The notes beneath the pieces were generated by a model. The model made no database searches. It saw only the letters and a list, made by a program, of their open reading frames with translations, and had not been told where the DNA came from. Of a stretch of 64,000 bases of DNA, positions 36,155 to 45,121 are shown piece by piece; positions within the stretch are counted from its first letter, which is position 1, and every line of letters starts with the position of its first letter. Source of the stretch: Gautieria morchelliformis (lineage: Eukaryota; Basidiomycota; Agaricomycetes; Gomphales; Gomphaceae); NCBI GenBank assembly GCA_015179125.1, contig WHVA01000324.1, positions 62,001 to 126,000 of the forward strand, read 5' to 3'. Both the position numbers and the translations under genes were made by a program.

Positions 36155-36452
36155 CACCTGTTTGCAGTACGTAAGGCGCACGTCAAATTTGATTCCATTT
36201 TAGCGCGCAAAACTCGAACAAGGATTTCTCACTAGCTTCTGCTTGGATTGCCTTGAGATTTTTTACATGAACATATGTTGATCATAGCTAGGGCACAGAT
36301 GTATGAAATCCAAGTAAAACAAACTTTTGAGTTTTTCATTTTTGGCCACTAGGCTGGGTGGTCAAACACCCTTTTGTGAGCATCCAAAGGTTTGCATTAA
36401 TAAATAACTACATATTCTTCATAGGTACCAGTCTAGATAGAATAATGGCAAG
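36155..36452 (+). repeat. left terminal inverted repeat of Tc1 element
   Basis: About 298 bp, matching the reverse complement of 40560-40864 with roughly ten differences and two short indels. Similarity stops near the shared word AGAATAATGGC. Confidence 0.93.
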
Positions 36453-36538
36453 TTGATGTTGTTGACACTTAGCTAAGAAAAGTCAAAGTTCGACCATTGT
36501 TTCGGGAACTTCCGGAAACACTGTATGTGGTCATCTGC

Positions 36539-37739
36539 ATGCCTCGCCCTCTCAACCCTCATCCCATTCGCCGCAATTACAGCAAGGACTTGCGGGATCG
36601 AGTTATACACCAGAAATTCAAGCTTCAAAAGAAATCAACTCAGATTGCCATTGACCTTGATATGTCATTGCGTGTTGTTCAGCGCACAATCAAGCTCTGG
36701 CGTGATATTGGCGATGTTATAGCAGAGCCAAGACGGCTCTCTCGTAGTCCAAAGATGTCGCCAACTCAGGTTGAAGTAAGCTGTTTGTACCTGAGTTTGG
36801 CTATAGCTTATTTTATAATAGTTTCTTCTCGCACTTCTTGAACGCTCGCCCGACCTTTACCTTGATGAACTCGTTGAAGAGCTAGAAGTGCAGCATGGCA
36901 TTACAGTAAGTATTTCAACTGTATGGAGGACACTCCATGGTCTTGGTTTGCAAAGAAAGAAGGTGAGTGTTAAATCCTGCAGGAGCACACAATCTTTATT
37001 CCTTCCAATCCAGCTTTCCCGGGCAGCAGCAGAGCGCTGTGAAGGTTCACGGATGGCTTTCCAGTTATACATCGGTGCTGAGCCACCCGAACGGCTAGTT
37101 TTTACGGATGAAAGTGCGATAGATCTTCGCACAACTTACAGGCTAATGGGATGGGCTTCTAAGGGCTGCCGACCCCGAGTTCGGGCACGCTTCCAAAGAG
37201 GCGAGAGGTGACGATCTGTATACAATTCTCTTTAATGTATCACTGACATTGTTTTAGATTTTCAATCCTTCCGGCACTATCACAAGATGGCATTATATAT
37301 AGTGACATCAAGTTGGGGGCATACGATGGTGACGCGTTTCTTGCGTTTCTTGAAGGTCTGTTAGAGGTCATGAACCCCTATCCGGCACCTCGAAGTGTTC
37401 TCGTTATGGATAATTGCGCCATACATCACGTACCTGAGGTCAAGGTCCTGTGTGCCAAAAGGTATACTGACTCTCTGTTTGCGCAAGCAGTGTCTAATAG
37501 TGTCATATGTTTGCAGAGGCGTCAAGCTAGTATATCTTCCGCCATACTCACCCGATCTCAACCCCATAGAAGAATCATTTTCCTTTATCAAAGCTCACCT
37601 CAGACGTCACGGTGCTGAGTTCCGCGCCTGCGTGGCAAGTAAAGAGAAGGCCCGACCTTTCATGTTTCTGTACGAGGCACTGGATCAAATTACACCGAGA
37701 CATGCGCAAGGGTGGATGAAGGACTCGGGTTATCTGTAG
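36539..37739 (+). CDS. Tc1-type DD34E transposase, five exons
   Basis: Cut-and-paste transposase acting at the inverted repeats. Exons 36539-36775, 36822-36962, 37014-37207, 37258-37461 and 37517-37739 join in frame through GT-AG introns of 46-55 bp and total 999 nt (332 aa). The N-terminal helix-turn-helix region reads YSKDLRDRVIHQKF and DMSLRVVQRTIKLW; a second winged helix is DLYLDELVEELEVQHGIT. Catalytic residues lie in VFTDESAID, VLVMDNCAIHH and PYSPDLNPIEESF, with 34 residues between the second D and the E. No stop or frame change was found, so it may be functional. The start ATG at 36539 begins MPRPLNPHPIRR. Confidence 0.93.
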
Positions 37740-38165
37740 GACTGGAGGATATGCTACTGTGGGGAGCACGAGTCTGTAACTGCAGTGTACTCAACCTTTG
37801 TTCTATTCGCTCACGTTACCTGAGCAGTATATGAGGGGTTTTGCTGTCATAGATGTGCCACGACACTGCTAATTCTCCGTGCACTCATAGCACGAAGAAC
37901 TTGTACCCAACTGTATCGTGACAGGGACCAGTTTGACGCATTTAGTATTATTGTGTGTCGTGTCAACGAATTAGATGTTCGAATGGATCTTCAAGGTCGC
38001 CTACGAAGGAACTTTTATTCTGTAGGCTCAATACCGGCGCGTGAAACATACTACATGTTGGATACTAAATCAATAAGGGTCGGATGGCGATACAGTGCTT
38101 GTTAGAGACACAATGAAGACAAAATGCGAGTGCTAGTGCAAATAAGAGTGATACTTAGAGGGGGT

Positions 38166-39250
38166 TTATTCTGTGATCTTCGATATGCGAAGCGGCAATT
38201 CGCTCGCTGTCCGACCCTGCACGCGCGCCCGTACAACGAAGCTCATGAAAGGTTCTATCGGCTTTTCAGGTACTACAGATAAGTTGAACTGGCGCAACGG
38301 AATCGCGACCAAAGCCTGTGAAGCGTCCTTAGCTGCGATTCGTAATCGCAGAAGATGAAGAGTACCTTCATTTCGATCAGGGCGAACTGGCGACCTGGAC
38401 ATTTATGTGGACCGAAACTAGACGTGGCATCAGTCGATGTAGACAGGATAGAAGAATCGTGCAGAGTGCACACACCTGAATGCAAAGAGCTCTTTCTGAC
38501 GCACCGCACGTCCCTCTTTCTTATCAGCCTCCATTTCCAGCCAATGTTCTGGACTAAAGTCAGCAGCATCGGCGCCCCAGAACTCCGGATCAGTATGTAG
38601 GATGTTGACAGGAATGTTGATGACGGTGCTGCGTGGGATCACCATTTCGCGTGCCATCGTTCCAGAGAGCAGCTTTGAAAGTGGGACGACATTGTCTTTT
38701 GCGGACTAGACACGTGCGAGGGTCGTGGGTCAGCTTTCAGCTGGCCGGGAAATAGACACGAGGCTCACAACATGGGTTAGTTCAATAATCGCAGGGTGGA
38801 GACGAAGACACTCTTTGAGGACTGCGTCGAGGTATGGGACTCTTTCCAGGAGGTCATCGTAAATGGGTTCTGCAGCACTGGCAGTTACTTCCTCGCTGAG
38901 TGACGAGTAGACTCGGATCAGTATTTGCGGCCGAATAGACAAGTTTTCAGCACGCACCTGAATCGGTTTGCCCACCACTGAACGTCCTCTTCAATGGCCT
39001 CGCCCTGCGCATCGTCGATCCTGGATGACAGAGTGTCTGCCATCTGAAAAGAGATGTCAAATACGACCTCCACTGGATGAAAAGTAACATACCTTTGATG
39101 CTAATGCATAGAATGTGTCGAGCAGAGGGCGAATAGACTGTCGGCTGGATACAGGTAATTCGATGATAGTTGTGCTTCCATTTAGTTCACATGCGTGACA
39201 GTGATGGTCACGTGCCTGCACTTGAATGTCCGACGATGATTTCTTTGCCA
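38166..39250 (-). pseudogene. cytochrome P450 relic carried in the Tc1 element
   Basis: P450s are haem monooxygenases. Visible in order on the minus strand: LLDTFYALASK, MADTLSSRIDD and WWANRF; then SLSEEVTASAAEPIYDDLLE and the ExxR helix LDAVLKECLRLHP; then IPRSTVINIPVNILHTDPEFWG and DFSPEHWLE; the haem site FSFGPHKCPGRQFA; and a C-terminal strand. Introns at 38706-38768, 38418-38475 and 38316-38365 splice cleanly, and the second creates FSFG at the haem motif. The stop is at 38166-38168. The N-terminal membrane anchor and substrate region are missing, and the I-helix (AGxxT) expected between WWANRF and the ExxR helix is absent, so it cannot be a working enzyme. Confidence 0.8.
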
Positions 39251-39255
39251 TCAGC

Positions 39256-39347
39256 ATGTCTAGTCTACCCCCTCCTCCGCCTGGCTTTCCAGGCTTGCCT
39301 CAACCGCCACCTGGCATGCCGCTAGCGCACCTGCAGACACAGTGGAG
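39256..39347 (+). pseudogene. proline-rich first exon, possibly Prp40/FBP11-like
   Basis: An ATG is followed by MSSLPPPPPGFPGLPQPPP, then HLQTQW and a GTAAGT donor at 39348. Proline-rich starts with QTQW leading into a WW domain are typical of Prp40-type splicing factors, but no WW exon follows. It begins immediately next to the 5' end of the P450 relic, head to head, suggesting a patchwork join near 39250. The family is a guess. Confidence 0.3.
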
Positions 39348-39739
39348 GTAAGTTTTCCTTCTTTGAATCTACATTCATGATGCTGACCGGATCTGTGCTT
39401 TGTTGCATTGTGCTCTCTGGAGTGCTTGTCGCAGGCTTGTTTCTATCTTTTTTTCAAGTAAAATAGCAAGTCCTGTGCAAAATAATGGAAGGCCCCCTGC
39501 GCCAGTCAGAGCGTTTGGGCCAGCTTAGGTCTATTGGCAATTCCCGGCCCAAAGCTAAGGTGCGCATTCTTTACGATGTGACACGCATTGCTAGCAATCA
39601 TATTATAATCTTAGATTTCACCTATACCTGTTTGCCCGCATTATGATCACCAAGATCATCATTCGCAAGGATACAATCATCCTGAAGAATTGTCTAATAC
39701 ATCATACGGTCTTCCATGCCGACCCCTTAATTCCCGCGA

Positions 39740-40190
39740 CACCCGCCTGGGCGGTCGTTCCTCTGCGACCGCACCGGGCGCCGCCGCCTCTTCCTCCTCT
39801 CCTGCGCGGGGATGTCCCTCTTCTTCACGCTGCAGACCATGTGCAGCGCGCAGTTCGCGATCACCGGCTCGACGGCGGCGCACGCGAGCTCCGCGCTGGG
39901 GAGGACGGCATCGACGCAGCAGAGCGCGCGGCGTGCGGCCTGACGCTGACGCGGAGGAGGCGCACGCGGGGCCGACGGTGAGCGTGCTGAGGCGTGGCGG
40001 GAGGCGCGCGGCGAGGGCGGGCCAGTGCACGGGGGGCACGTTGACAAGGGCGAGGCGCGAGCGCGAGGACGTGGTGCACGGCGGCGAGGCACGCGGGGGG
40101 CCACGCGAAGGTGTCGAAGGGCGCGGCGGAGGCGGCGTCGTCCAGGGCGAGGGCGGGACAGCCCGGGGCGCCGATGGGCACTCTAACAAA
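39740..40190. other. very GC-rich block inside the Tc1 element
   Basis: This block is far richer in G and C than the AT-rich terminal repeats and transposase around it. Open frames occur on both strands (for example 40189-39677 minus) with Arg/Ala/Pro-rich translations that I cannot assign. It is probably captured sequence. The composition jump is visible; origin is inferred. Confidence 0.45.
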
Positions 40191-40559
40191 AGGCGAGTTG
40201 CTTCTAAGGCACGCTGTTACGATCGATATACTGCGCGGTCCAGGCCCACTCGCGGAATATTTGTGCATTTGATCCACGAGTTTACCCGGGCCGCGAGGAT
40301 TGAAGACCTCCGAGCGAGCCAGTCGAGCGGTCGTAGTACGAGTACGAGTACTGCCTAGAGTAAGGAGTATTATATATGTGACATCTGGTAGCGCGGAGCG
40401 CATTACTACTTACTGGTGTGGAGTCACCTTAAACCCGGTATTTATCATGCAGGAGAGGCACATTCGAGCATGAGGCGGCGGATGTGCGTCTGCGATCCTT
40501 GGTAGTAGGTCGAACAGTCTTCTCTTGGGGCTTATGGACGTGGCGGTAGCGGGTCAACA

Positions 40560-40864
40560 ACTAGCCATTATTCTATCTAGACTGGTACCTATGAAGAATA
40601 TGTAGTTATTTATTGCAGTGATGCAAACCTTTGGATACTCACAAAAGGGTGTTTGACCACCCAGCCTAGTGGCCAAAAATGCAAAAACTCAAAAGTTTGT
40701 CTTACTTGGATTTCATACATCTGTGCCCTAGCTATGATCAACATATGTTCATGTACAAAATCTCAAGGCAATCCGAGCAGAAGCTAGTGAGAAATCCTTG
40801 TTCGAGTTTTGCGCGCTAAAATGGAGTCAAATTTGACGCGCGCCTTACGTACTGCAAACAGGTG
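40560..40864 (-). repeat. right terminal inverted repeat of Tc1 element
   Basis: About 305 bp, inverted partner of 36155-36452. It ends at the TA followed by the Plavaka N-terminal segment. Confidence 0.93.
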
Positions 40865-40866
40865 TA

Positions 40867-41390
40867 AGAACGTCCCCTTTCACGGTGATTGTGCGGCACT
40901 TCCATGGGGGGCCTTGTGGTAGCTTATCTATCTGTTGCAAAAGTGATTGGTTATCCTGGTAGGACGGACCCGTACGCTGGCGTGTCTTCCAAAGGGGTAA
41001 GTTATGCCATTTTGTATAATGCAAAACACCTACAATGTCCAGATTCAGAAAGCGATCTACCTTCATTTGACTCGCACCGCTTGCCATAAGCCACTTGGCG
41101 AGTTCCCATTCCTGTTGGTCCAGGAAAGGCCCAAATATCCCAAAGTCCCCAGATTTCTGCTTCTCTTGCAATTGCTCAAATGTTGTATTGTGTGTACCCA
41201 GGGATGTCCCTGCCGGCTTGAAATGCTCGGCGAAACAACTTGTCAACACCATGTTCCACCTCCTCAACACAAACTTTGGGGTTCTGGAGGTCTGTGTGAG
41301 TAGACCGCCTGTTGAGGGGGGCATTTCCCATGGGCTGTTGCCACCATCTATTTTCGATGTGCGCATGCACGTCCTCTTGCAAGGCAGCCT
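40867..41390 (-). pseudogene. Plavaka transposase, N-terminal segment
   Basis: Contains EHFKPAGTSLGTHNTTFEQL, EWELAKWLMASGASQMKVDRF and LPQGPPWKC, in the order typical of Plavaka N-terminal regions. The last codons before the Tc1 element read TITVKGDVL. Upstream residues (CVEEVEHGVDKLF) are in a different frame, implying an indel near 41235. Beyond about 41390 the sequence is copia. Confidence 0.8.
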
Positions 41391-42323
41391 GCGGCGAACC
41401 CCCAGAGCTACGACGGCCAAGAATATTTTGTCAGTTTTACTGATGACCACAATAGGTGGACTTACCTCGTCCCCATGGCAAGGAAGGCCGAAGTGTTCAG
41501 CTGCTATAGGCAATACGAGGCGTGGGTCGAGACCCAACATGGCGTGAAAATAAAACGCCTGCAAACAGATTGCGGTGGTGAGTATCTCTCACAGGAATTC
41601 ACGGCGCACCTTAAGTCAAAAGGGACGGTACGGAGTCTTACCGTACACGACACGCCAGAGGAGAATGGGGTGTCGGAGTGCCTGAATAGAACGCTGCTAG
41701 AGCATGCGCGAGCCATGCTTCTGACCATAGACTTGCCCAAGTTCAAGTGGACCGAGTCAGTACAACATGCGGTTTGGCTAAAGAATCAGACCTCGACGCG
41801 CACACTCGACAGCAAAACACTGTACAAGCTGGTACACGGCGCGAAGCCCGTTCTCACAGACCTACCTGAGTGGGGCACTACAGTCTTTGTGCTGAAGGAG
41901 CACTACAGCAAGTTGAATGCAAAATCTGACGAGGGCAGGTGGATGGGGTACAGCGACGAGAGCAAAGGGCACAGGGTTTACTGGCCCGGGAAACGCCGTG
42001 TCACGGTTGAACACAACATCACGTTCGACGCCCCTATCCTCGTGACCCCTGCTGATGCACTGGCTGAGGGGGAGTCTGACCCTCAGGGCAGCCAGGGCAC
42101 CAGCAGCATCCCTCAGGCGCAAAGACCACCGCCGTTACTGCCAGTACTACCAGAACCGACCGCGTGGATCGACCCACTCAAGGGATTCGAGGGGGCGGAC
42201 ACACCGGCAGACCCGCCGCAGGGTAGGGGTCAGCGCACGCAAAAACCTTCCGCATACCAGCGAAGGATTGCAGACAGTGTAGGCAGCAGTATGGGCCGCG
42301 CAAACGCACCTGCGTACCTGTGA
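41391..42323 (+). pseudogene. copia integrase remnant
   Basis: Motifs SYDGQEYFVSF, TDCGGEYLSQEF and DTPEENGVSECLNRTLLEHA mark the integrase core, followed by a copia C-terminal region (WMGYSDESKGHRVYWP) and a low-complexity spacer. It is part of the broken second copia element. Confidence 0.88.
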
Positions 42324-42517
42324 GGGCTGCCGCTACCCACAGACAGCACGGCACTGGCTGCTCTGACAGAGCTAGACAGACGCATGGCCGCTGAGACGGA
42401 GGGGGAGACGTGTCTCCCCCTCGAGTACTCGATGGCAGCGGCGGCACGCGACGCGGGAGACAACCCAGTCAGTGTTGCTGACGCGCGTTCCCGTGATGAC
42501 TGGCTGCTGTGGGACGT

Positions 42518-42719
42518 TGTAGAGAGGGAAGCCTCGCTGGAGTGACAAACTGCGCAGAACTACTAACGCAGCTGGTAGTGAGCGGGAAAGAGGAGTCTTT
42601 ATTACTAACCTAAGTGGACCCACTATACACTCTGAGAACAATGGGTGGCACAATGTGACATCATACTAAAAGACAAGAAAAACCTATAATCTCCAACTAG
42701 AGAGTGTAGCTCTCTTACA
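42518..42719 (-). repeat. LTR of non-autonomous element (3' in sense)
   Basis: 202 bp, TG..CA ends, about four transitions different from 44920-45121. Confidence 0.88.
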
Positions 42720-43092
42720 TCCGCCAGGACTCCTTTTTGAAGATCCAAACCCACTACCGGTCAACTATAAAAGACATATACTTGTGATGTAAGAACCAGA
42801 GAGTAGGGACGACACTGGGAATGAAGATGAGCCATCCATGTTCTTGATGGGGACTATGAGAGGGCAAGGGCGTCGTACTGGCGGGTGAGACATGGGAGTG
42901 TACAGCTGGGGAACAGGAGAGACAGGGTGATAGGAAGAAGGTGGCGCAGACAGGGATGGTATGCACGGTATGGATGATGTTGTCCGCACTGCAATGGACT
43001 GCTGTGCCGCGCACTTGGTAGCATGTGGCTTGTTGATGCCAGTCGGTGAGCCTTCGGAGCCGGCATCGCTGCGTTGCGTGTGAGTACGTGTG

Positions 43093-44664
43093 TCACCAAC
43101 GTCCAGTACATGTGCATCTGCGGAATGAGACATGCTGCAGCCAAAGCCACAACAGTGTGCTTTGTTCGTGCCGTGCAGTGTGCCCGCGGTCTGGATTGCT
43201 GCACTGTCTGTCGAAGGGGCTTGTGGCAACCGTGCTGCGGGAGACGGGCGCGGATGCAATGGCGTGGGACGTCATAGTTGCAGCTGGCGTCTGCGCGGCT
43301 GTCTCACAGGTGGGCAAGGTGGCGACGTTCATCTGAGTTGTCTTGCCCTTCGCGTGCAATGTGCTCTCAACGGCGTGTGCGCTGGTCTTGTCGTCAAAGT
43401 CCAGAGCGCGCAGGCTTGTGGAGTTTGCACGTGGACGCGTCATGTCATCGTAGCCGGCCTTCTGCATGGTGCTCTTATGAGTGCACATCGTTGGATCGCG
43501 TGGTGGTGCAAGGATAGAAGACATGAGTCGGCATGGGGAGGGAAGTCGGCGGCGCTGGCTGTGAAGGTGTGACAAAGGCGTCTGTGCATGGCGGATGCAC
43601 GAGGTGGTGGCTAGGGCATTCGTGTCTGTTCCGGTGGACGCGCCGTGTGATGCCTTCTGCGCCTCCGTGGTTGTCTCGTGGGTCTGCCTCACGGCATCCT
43701 TTGGATGTGTCGCATTCTCACGAGTCATTGCAGGTGCGTGCGTGCTCGCATGGGCCTCGGTCAGGGTCGCGATCTCGTGACTCATCACCGTCTGCTGCAT
43801 CTCTGTCCTGCGGTGCCGCTGCATGACATCGCACGTCGGTACGCAGGCTGTGGCTGCGAGACGAGTTTGCGCAGGAGCATTCTGTGCGGACGGTGCCGGT
43901 GAGGGAGGGAGTGGAGGCGTGAAAGGAACCCGGGCATGGAGGTGCATGTCGGTTTGTGGCAGCCTCGCCACATCACATGTCAGAACCATTGTCTCAAGGG
44001 TCGGTCTCGTGCTGTTACCATGGGCGCCAATGCCTGCGTTCGTTCTGGTCGTAGCTGTGCATGGCACCGTCGGTGGGAACGTGCGGGACGCGTCCGCACG
44101 TGGCGCAACGCGTGCCTGGGAGGGAGCCGAGCTGGCGACGCACGAGGATGTTGGGGTGACACCATAAGACAGCACAGAACGTAGCTGTGGGTCCTGTCTG
44201 ACGACACGGTGCACCCTGGTGTGTCGTTTAAGTCGGCGGGTGGTTGAAAATGCACGAGAGCATGTAGCACAAGTGTGTTGGCACATCATGCCACTCCGAT
44301 TGTTCCCCGGGGCTCCAATGACTGTAAGACAGGGCACATACGGAATATCTCGATGAGATGGGACTGATAAGGACAGAACTAAATTGTATGGTGGTTGAGA
44401 AACGACTGGCGGGGAAGGAGAAGGTGTTGGTGGACAGCAGACTATAGACTCGGGACTCTTGTCCTCCGGGAATGAGCGAAGAAGTCCATCAGACATGGCT
44501 GGAGAGATAGCAAGTAGCTCCTCCAAGGGGAGTGTAATGGGGGTTTGGAGAGGATCATCTGTGGGTGCAATGGATGTCGACAGGATACATTCTAAGACAC
44601 TTGTGACTTTGCCATGCATTGCCGCCGGGTTGCCCTGCGTTTTGACTGACTTGCTGTGGTTCAT
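43093..44664 (-). CDS. C2H2 zinc-finger open frame inside LTR-bounded element
   Basis: A 523-codon open frame in the presumed sense direction. One classical C2H2 finger is visible near residues 130-152: CATCSRAFSTTRRLKRHTRVH minus its last residue pattern fits CX2CX12HX3H. The rest is rich in Thr, Ala, Arg and Pro and looks disordered, with no other domain. It has no resemblance to Gag or Pol. A single finger with basic flanks could bind DNA or RNA, but this is only inferred. GC-rich sequence gives other long frames on both strands, yet this one is longest and holds the motif. It could be a captured host gene or an element-specific protein. Confidence 0.6.
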   Translation of the reverse strand: MNHSKSVKTQGNPAAMHGKVTSVLECILSTSIAPTDDPLQTPITLPLEELLAISPAMSDGLLRSFPEDKSPESIVCCPPTPSPSPPVVSQPPYNLVLSLSVPSHRDIPYVPCLTVIGAPGNNRSGMMCQHTCATCSRAFSTTRRLKRHTRVHRVVRQDPQLRSVLSYGVTPTSSCVASSAPSQARVAPRADASRTFPPTVPCTATTRTNAGIGAHGNSTRPTLETMVLTCDVARLPQTDMHLHARVPFTPPLPPSPAPSAQNAPAQTRLAATACVPTCDVMQRHRRTEMQQTVMSHEIATLTEAHASTHAPAMTRENATHPKDAVRQTHETTTEAQKASHGASTGTDTNALATTSCIRHAQTPLSHLHSQRRRLPSPCRLMSSILAPPRDPTMCTHKSTMQKAGYDDMTRPRANSTSLRALDFDDKTSAHAVESTLHAKGKTTQMNVATLPTCETAAQTPAATMTSHAIASAPVSRSTVATSPFDRQCSNPDRGHTARHEQSTLLWLWLQHVSFRRCTCTGRW

Positions 44665-44694
44665 TTCAATTCAACCGACTAAGTATAACTTGTT

Positions 44695-44808
44695 TCTTGT
44701 GACCAATGTGTTTCTTGTGACCAATGTGTTTCTTGTGACCAATGTGTTTCTTGCGCGACCAACGTTTTTCTTGCGACCGACGTGTTTCTTGCGACCGACA
44801 GTTAGAAT
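44695..44808 (-). repeat. 18-bp minisatellite encoding HIGHKK repeats
   Basis: About six tandem copies of an 18-bp unit (TGTTTCTTGTGACCAATG and variants) lie between the upstream LTR and the zinc-finger frame. On the minus strand an open frame reads HIGHKK three times, followed by decayed copies. The left copies are near identical, the right ones diverged. Confidence 0.9.
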
Positions 44809-44919
44809 GTGACAGAGCGAGGGAAGGTGTAATGGACAGTCTCCTGCCATTGACAGACAGAAGCCGAGGCTGGGTGTGACACGGAAAGGTCGAGAGTTCT
44901 TGCAAATGGGGCAGCCAGA

Positions 44920-45121
44920 TGTAGAGAGGGAAGCCTCGCTGGAGTGACAAACTGCGCAGAACTACTAACGCAGCTGGTAGTGAGCGGGAAAGAGGAGTCT
45001 TTATTACTAATCTAAGTGGACCCACTATACACTCTGAGAACAATGGGTGGCACAACGTGACATCGTACTAAAAGACAAGAAAAACCTATAATCTCCAACT
45101 AGAGAGTGTAGCTCCCTTACA
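44920..45121 (-). repeat. LTR of non-autonomous element (5' in sense)
   Basis: 202 bp, direct repeat of 42518-42719; carries AATAAAG on the minus strand. Confidence 0.88.

Larger units (their letters stand above)
36155..40864 (+). mobile_element. Tc1/mariner element with long inverted repeats and host-gene cargo
   Basis: TA dinucleotides flank it (36153-36154, 40865-40866), and it starts CACCTGTTTGCAG and ends with the complement. The terminal inverted repeats run about 300 bp (36155-36452 and 40560-40864) and differ at roughly ten positions. Removing the element with one TA gives the Plavaka reading VKGDVLNENGEPIQ in frame, proving both ends. Inside are an apparently intact DD34E transposase (36539-37739) and about 2.8 kb of other sequence: a P450 relic, a proline-rich exon and a GC-rich block. 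Typical Tc1/mariner elements are 1.3-2.4 kb, so this is unusually large. Confidence 0.93.
29905..41390 (-). mobile_element. Plavaka DNA transposon with two nested insertions
   Basis: Three collinear minus-strand segments (41390-40867, 36152-35048, 30745-29905) encode successive parts of a Plavaka transposase (CACTA-related, KDZ-like fungal group). Between them sit a Tc1/mariner element (36155-40864) and a Tad1-like LINE (30746-35047). Both inserts have target duplications and the Plavaka coding sense continues across each gap. Terminal repeats were not found: the left end decays near 29905 and the right end meets copia sequence near 41390. Frame changes show it was decaying on its own as well. 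Confidence 0.88.
42518..45121 (-). mobile_element. LTR-bounded element without polymerase, carrying a zinc-finger ORF
   Basis: Two 202-bp direct repeats (42518-42719 and 44920-45121) with TG..CA ends bound it, differing by about four transitions. The 4-bp word ACGT flanks it (42514-42517, 45122-45125) and copia coding sequence continues on both sides, so it is a nested insertion. Read on the minus strand, the repeat contains AATAAAG (possible poly-A signal), a TGGCTGCCCC word follows the first repeat where a primer site would be, and AAAAAGGAG precedes the second. No reverse transcriptase, integrase or protease was seen; the main content is a 523-codon zinc-finger frame. It resembles non-autonomous LTR elements (LARD/TRIM type). 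Confidence 0.8.

Noticed and set aside
36155-40864. The 300-bp inverted repeats as ends of Plavaka
   Set aside because: Plavaka coding sequence lies outside both repeats and becomes continuous when the element between them is removed, so they belong to the Tc1 insertion.
40845-41564. Single 239-codon minus-strand gene
   Set aside because: Only its middle is Plavaka transposase; one end is antisense copia integrase and the other enters the Tc1 repeat.
43132-44270. Several open frames antisense to or out of frame with the zinc-finger ORF
   Set aside because: GC-rich sequence gives open frames by chance; none has a motif and they oppose the element's inferred sense.
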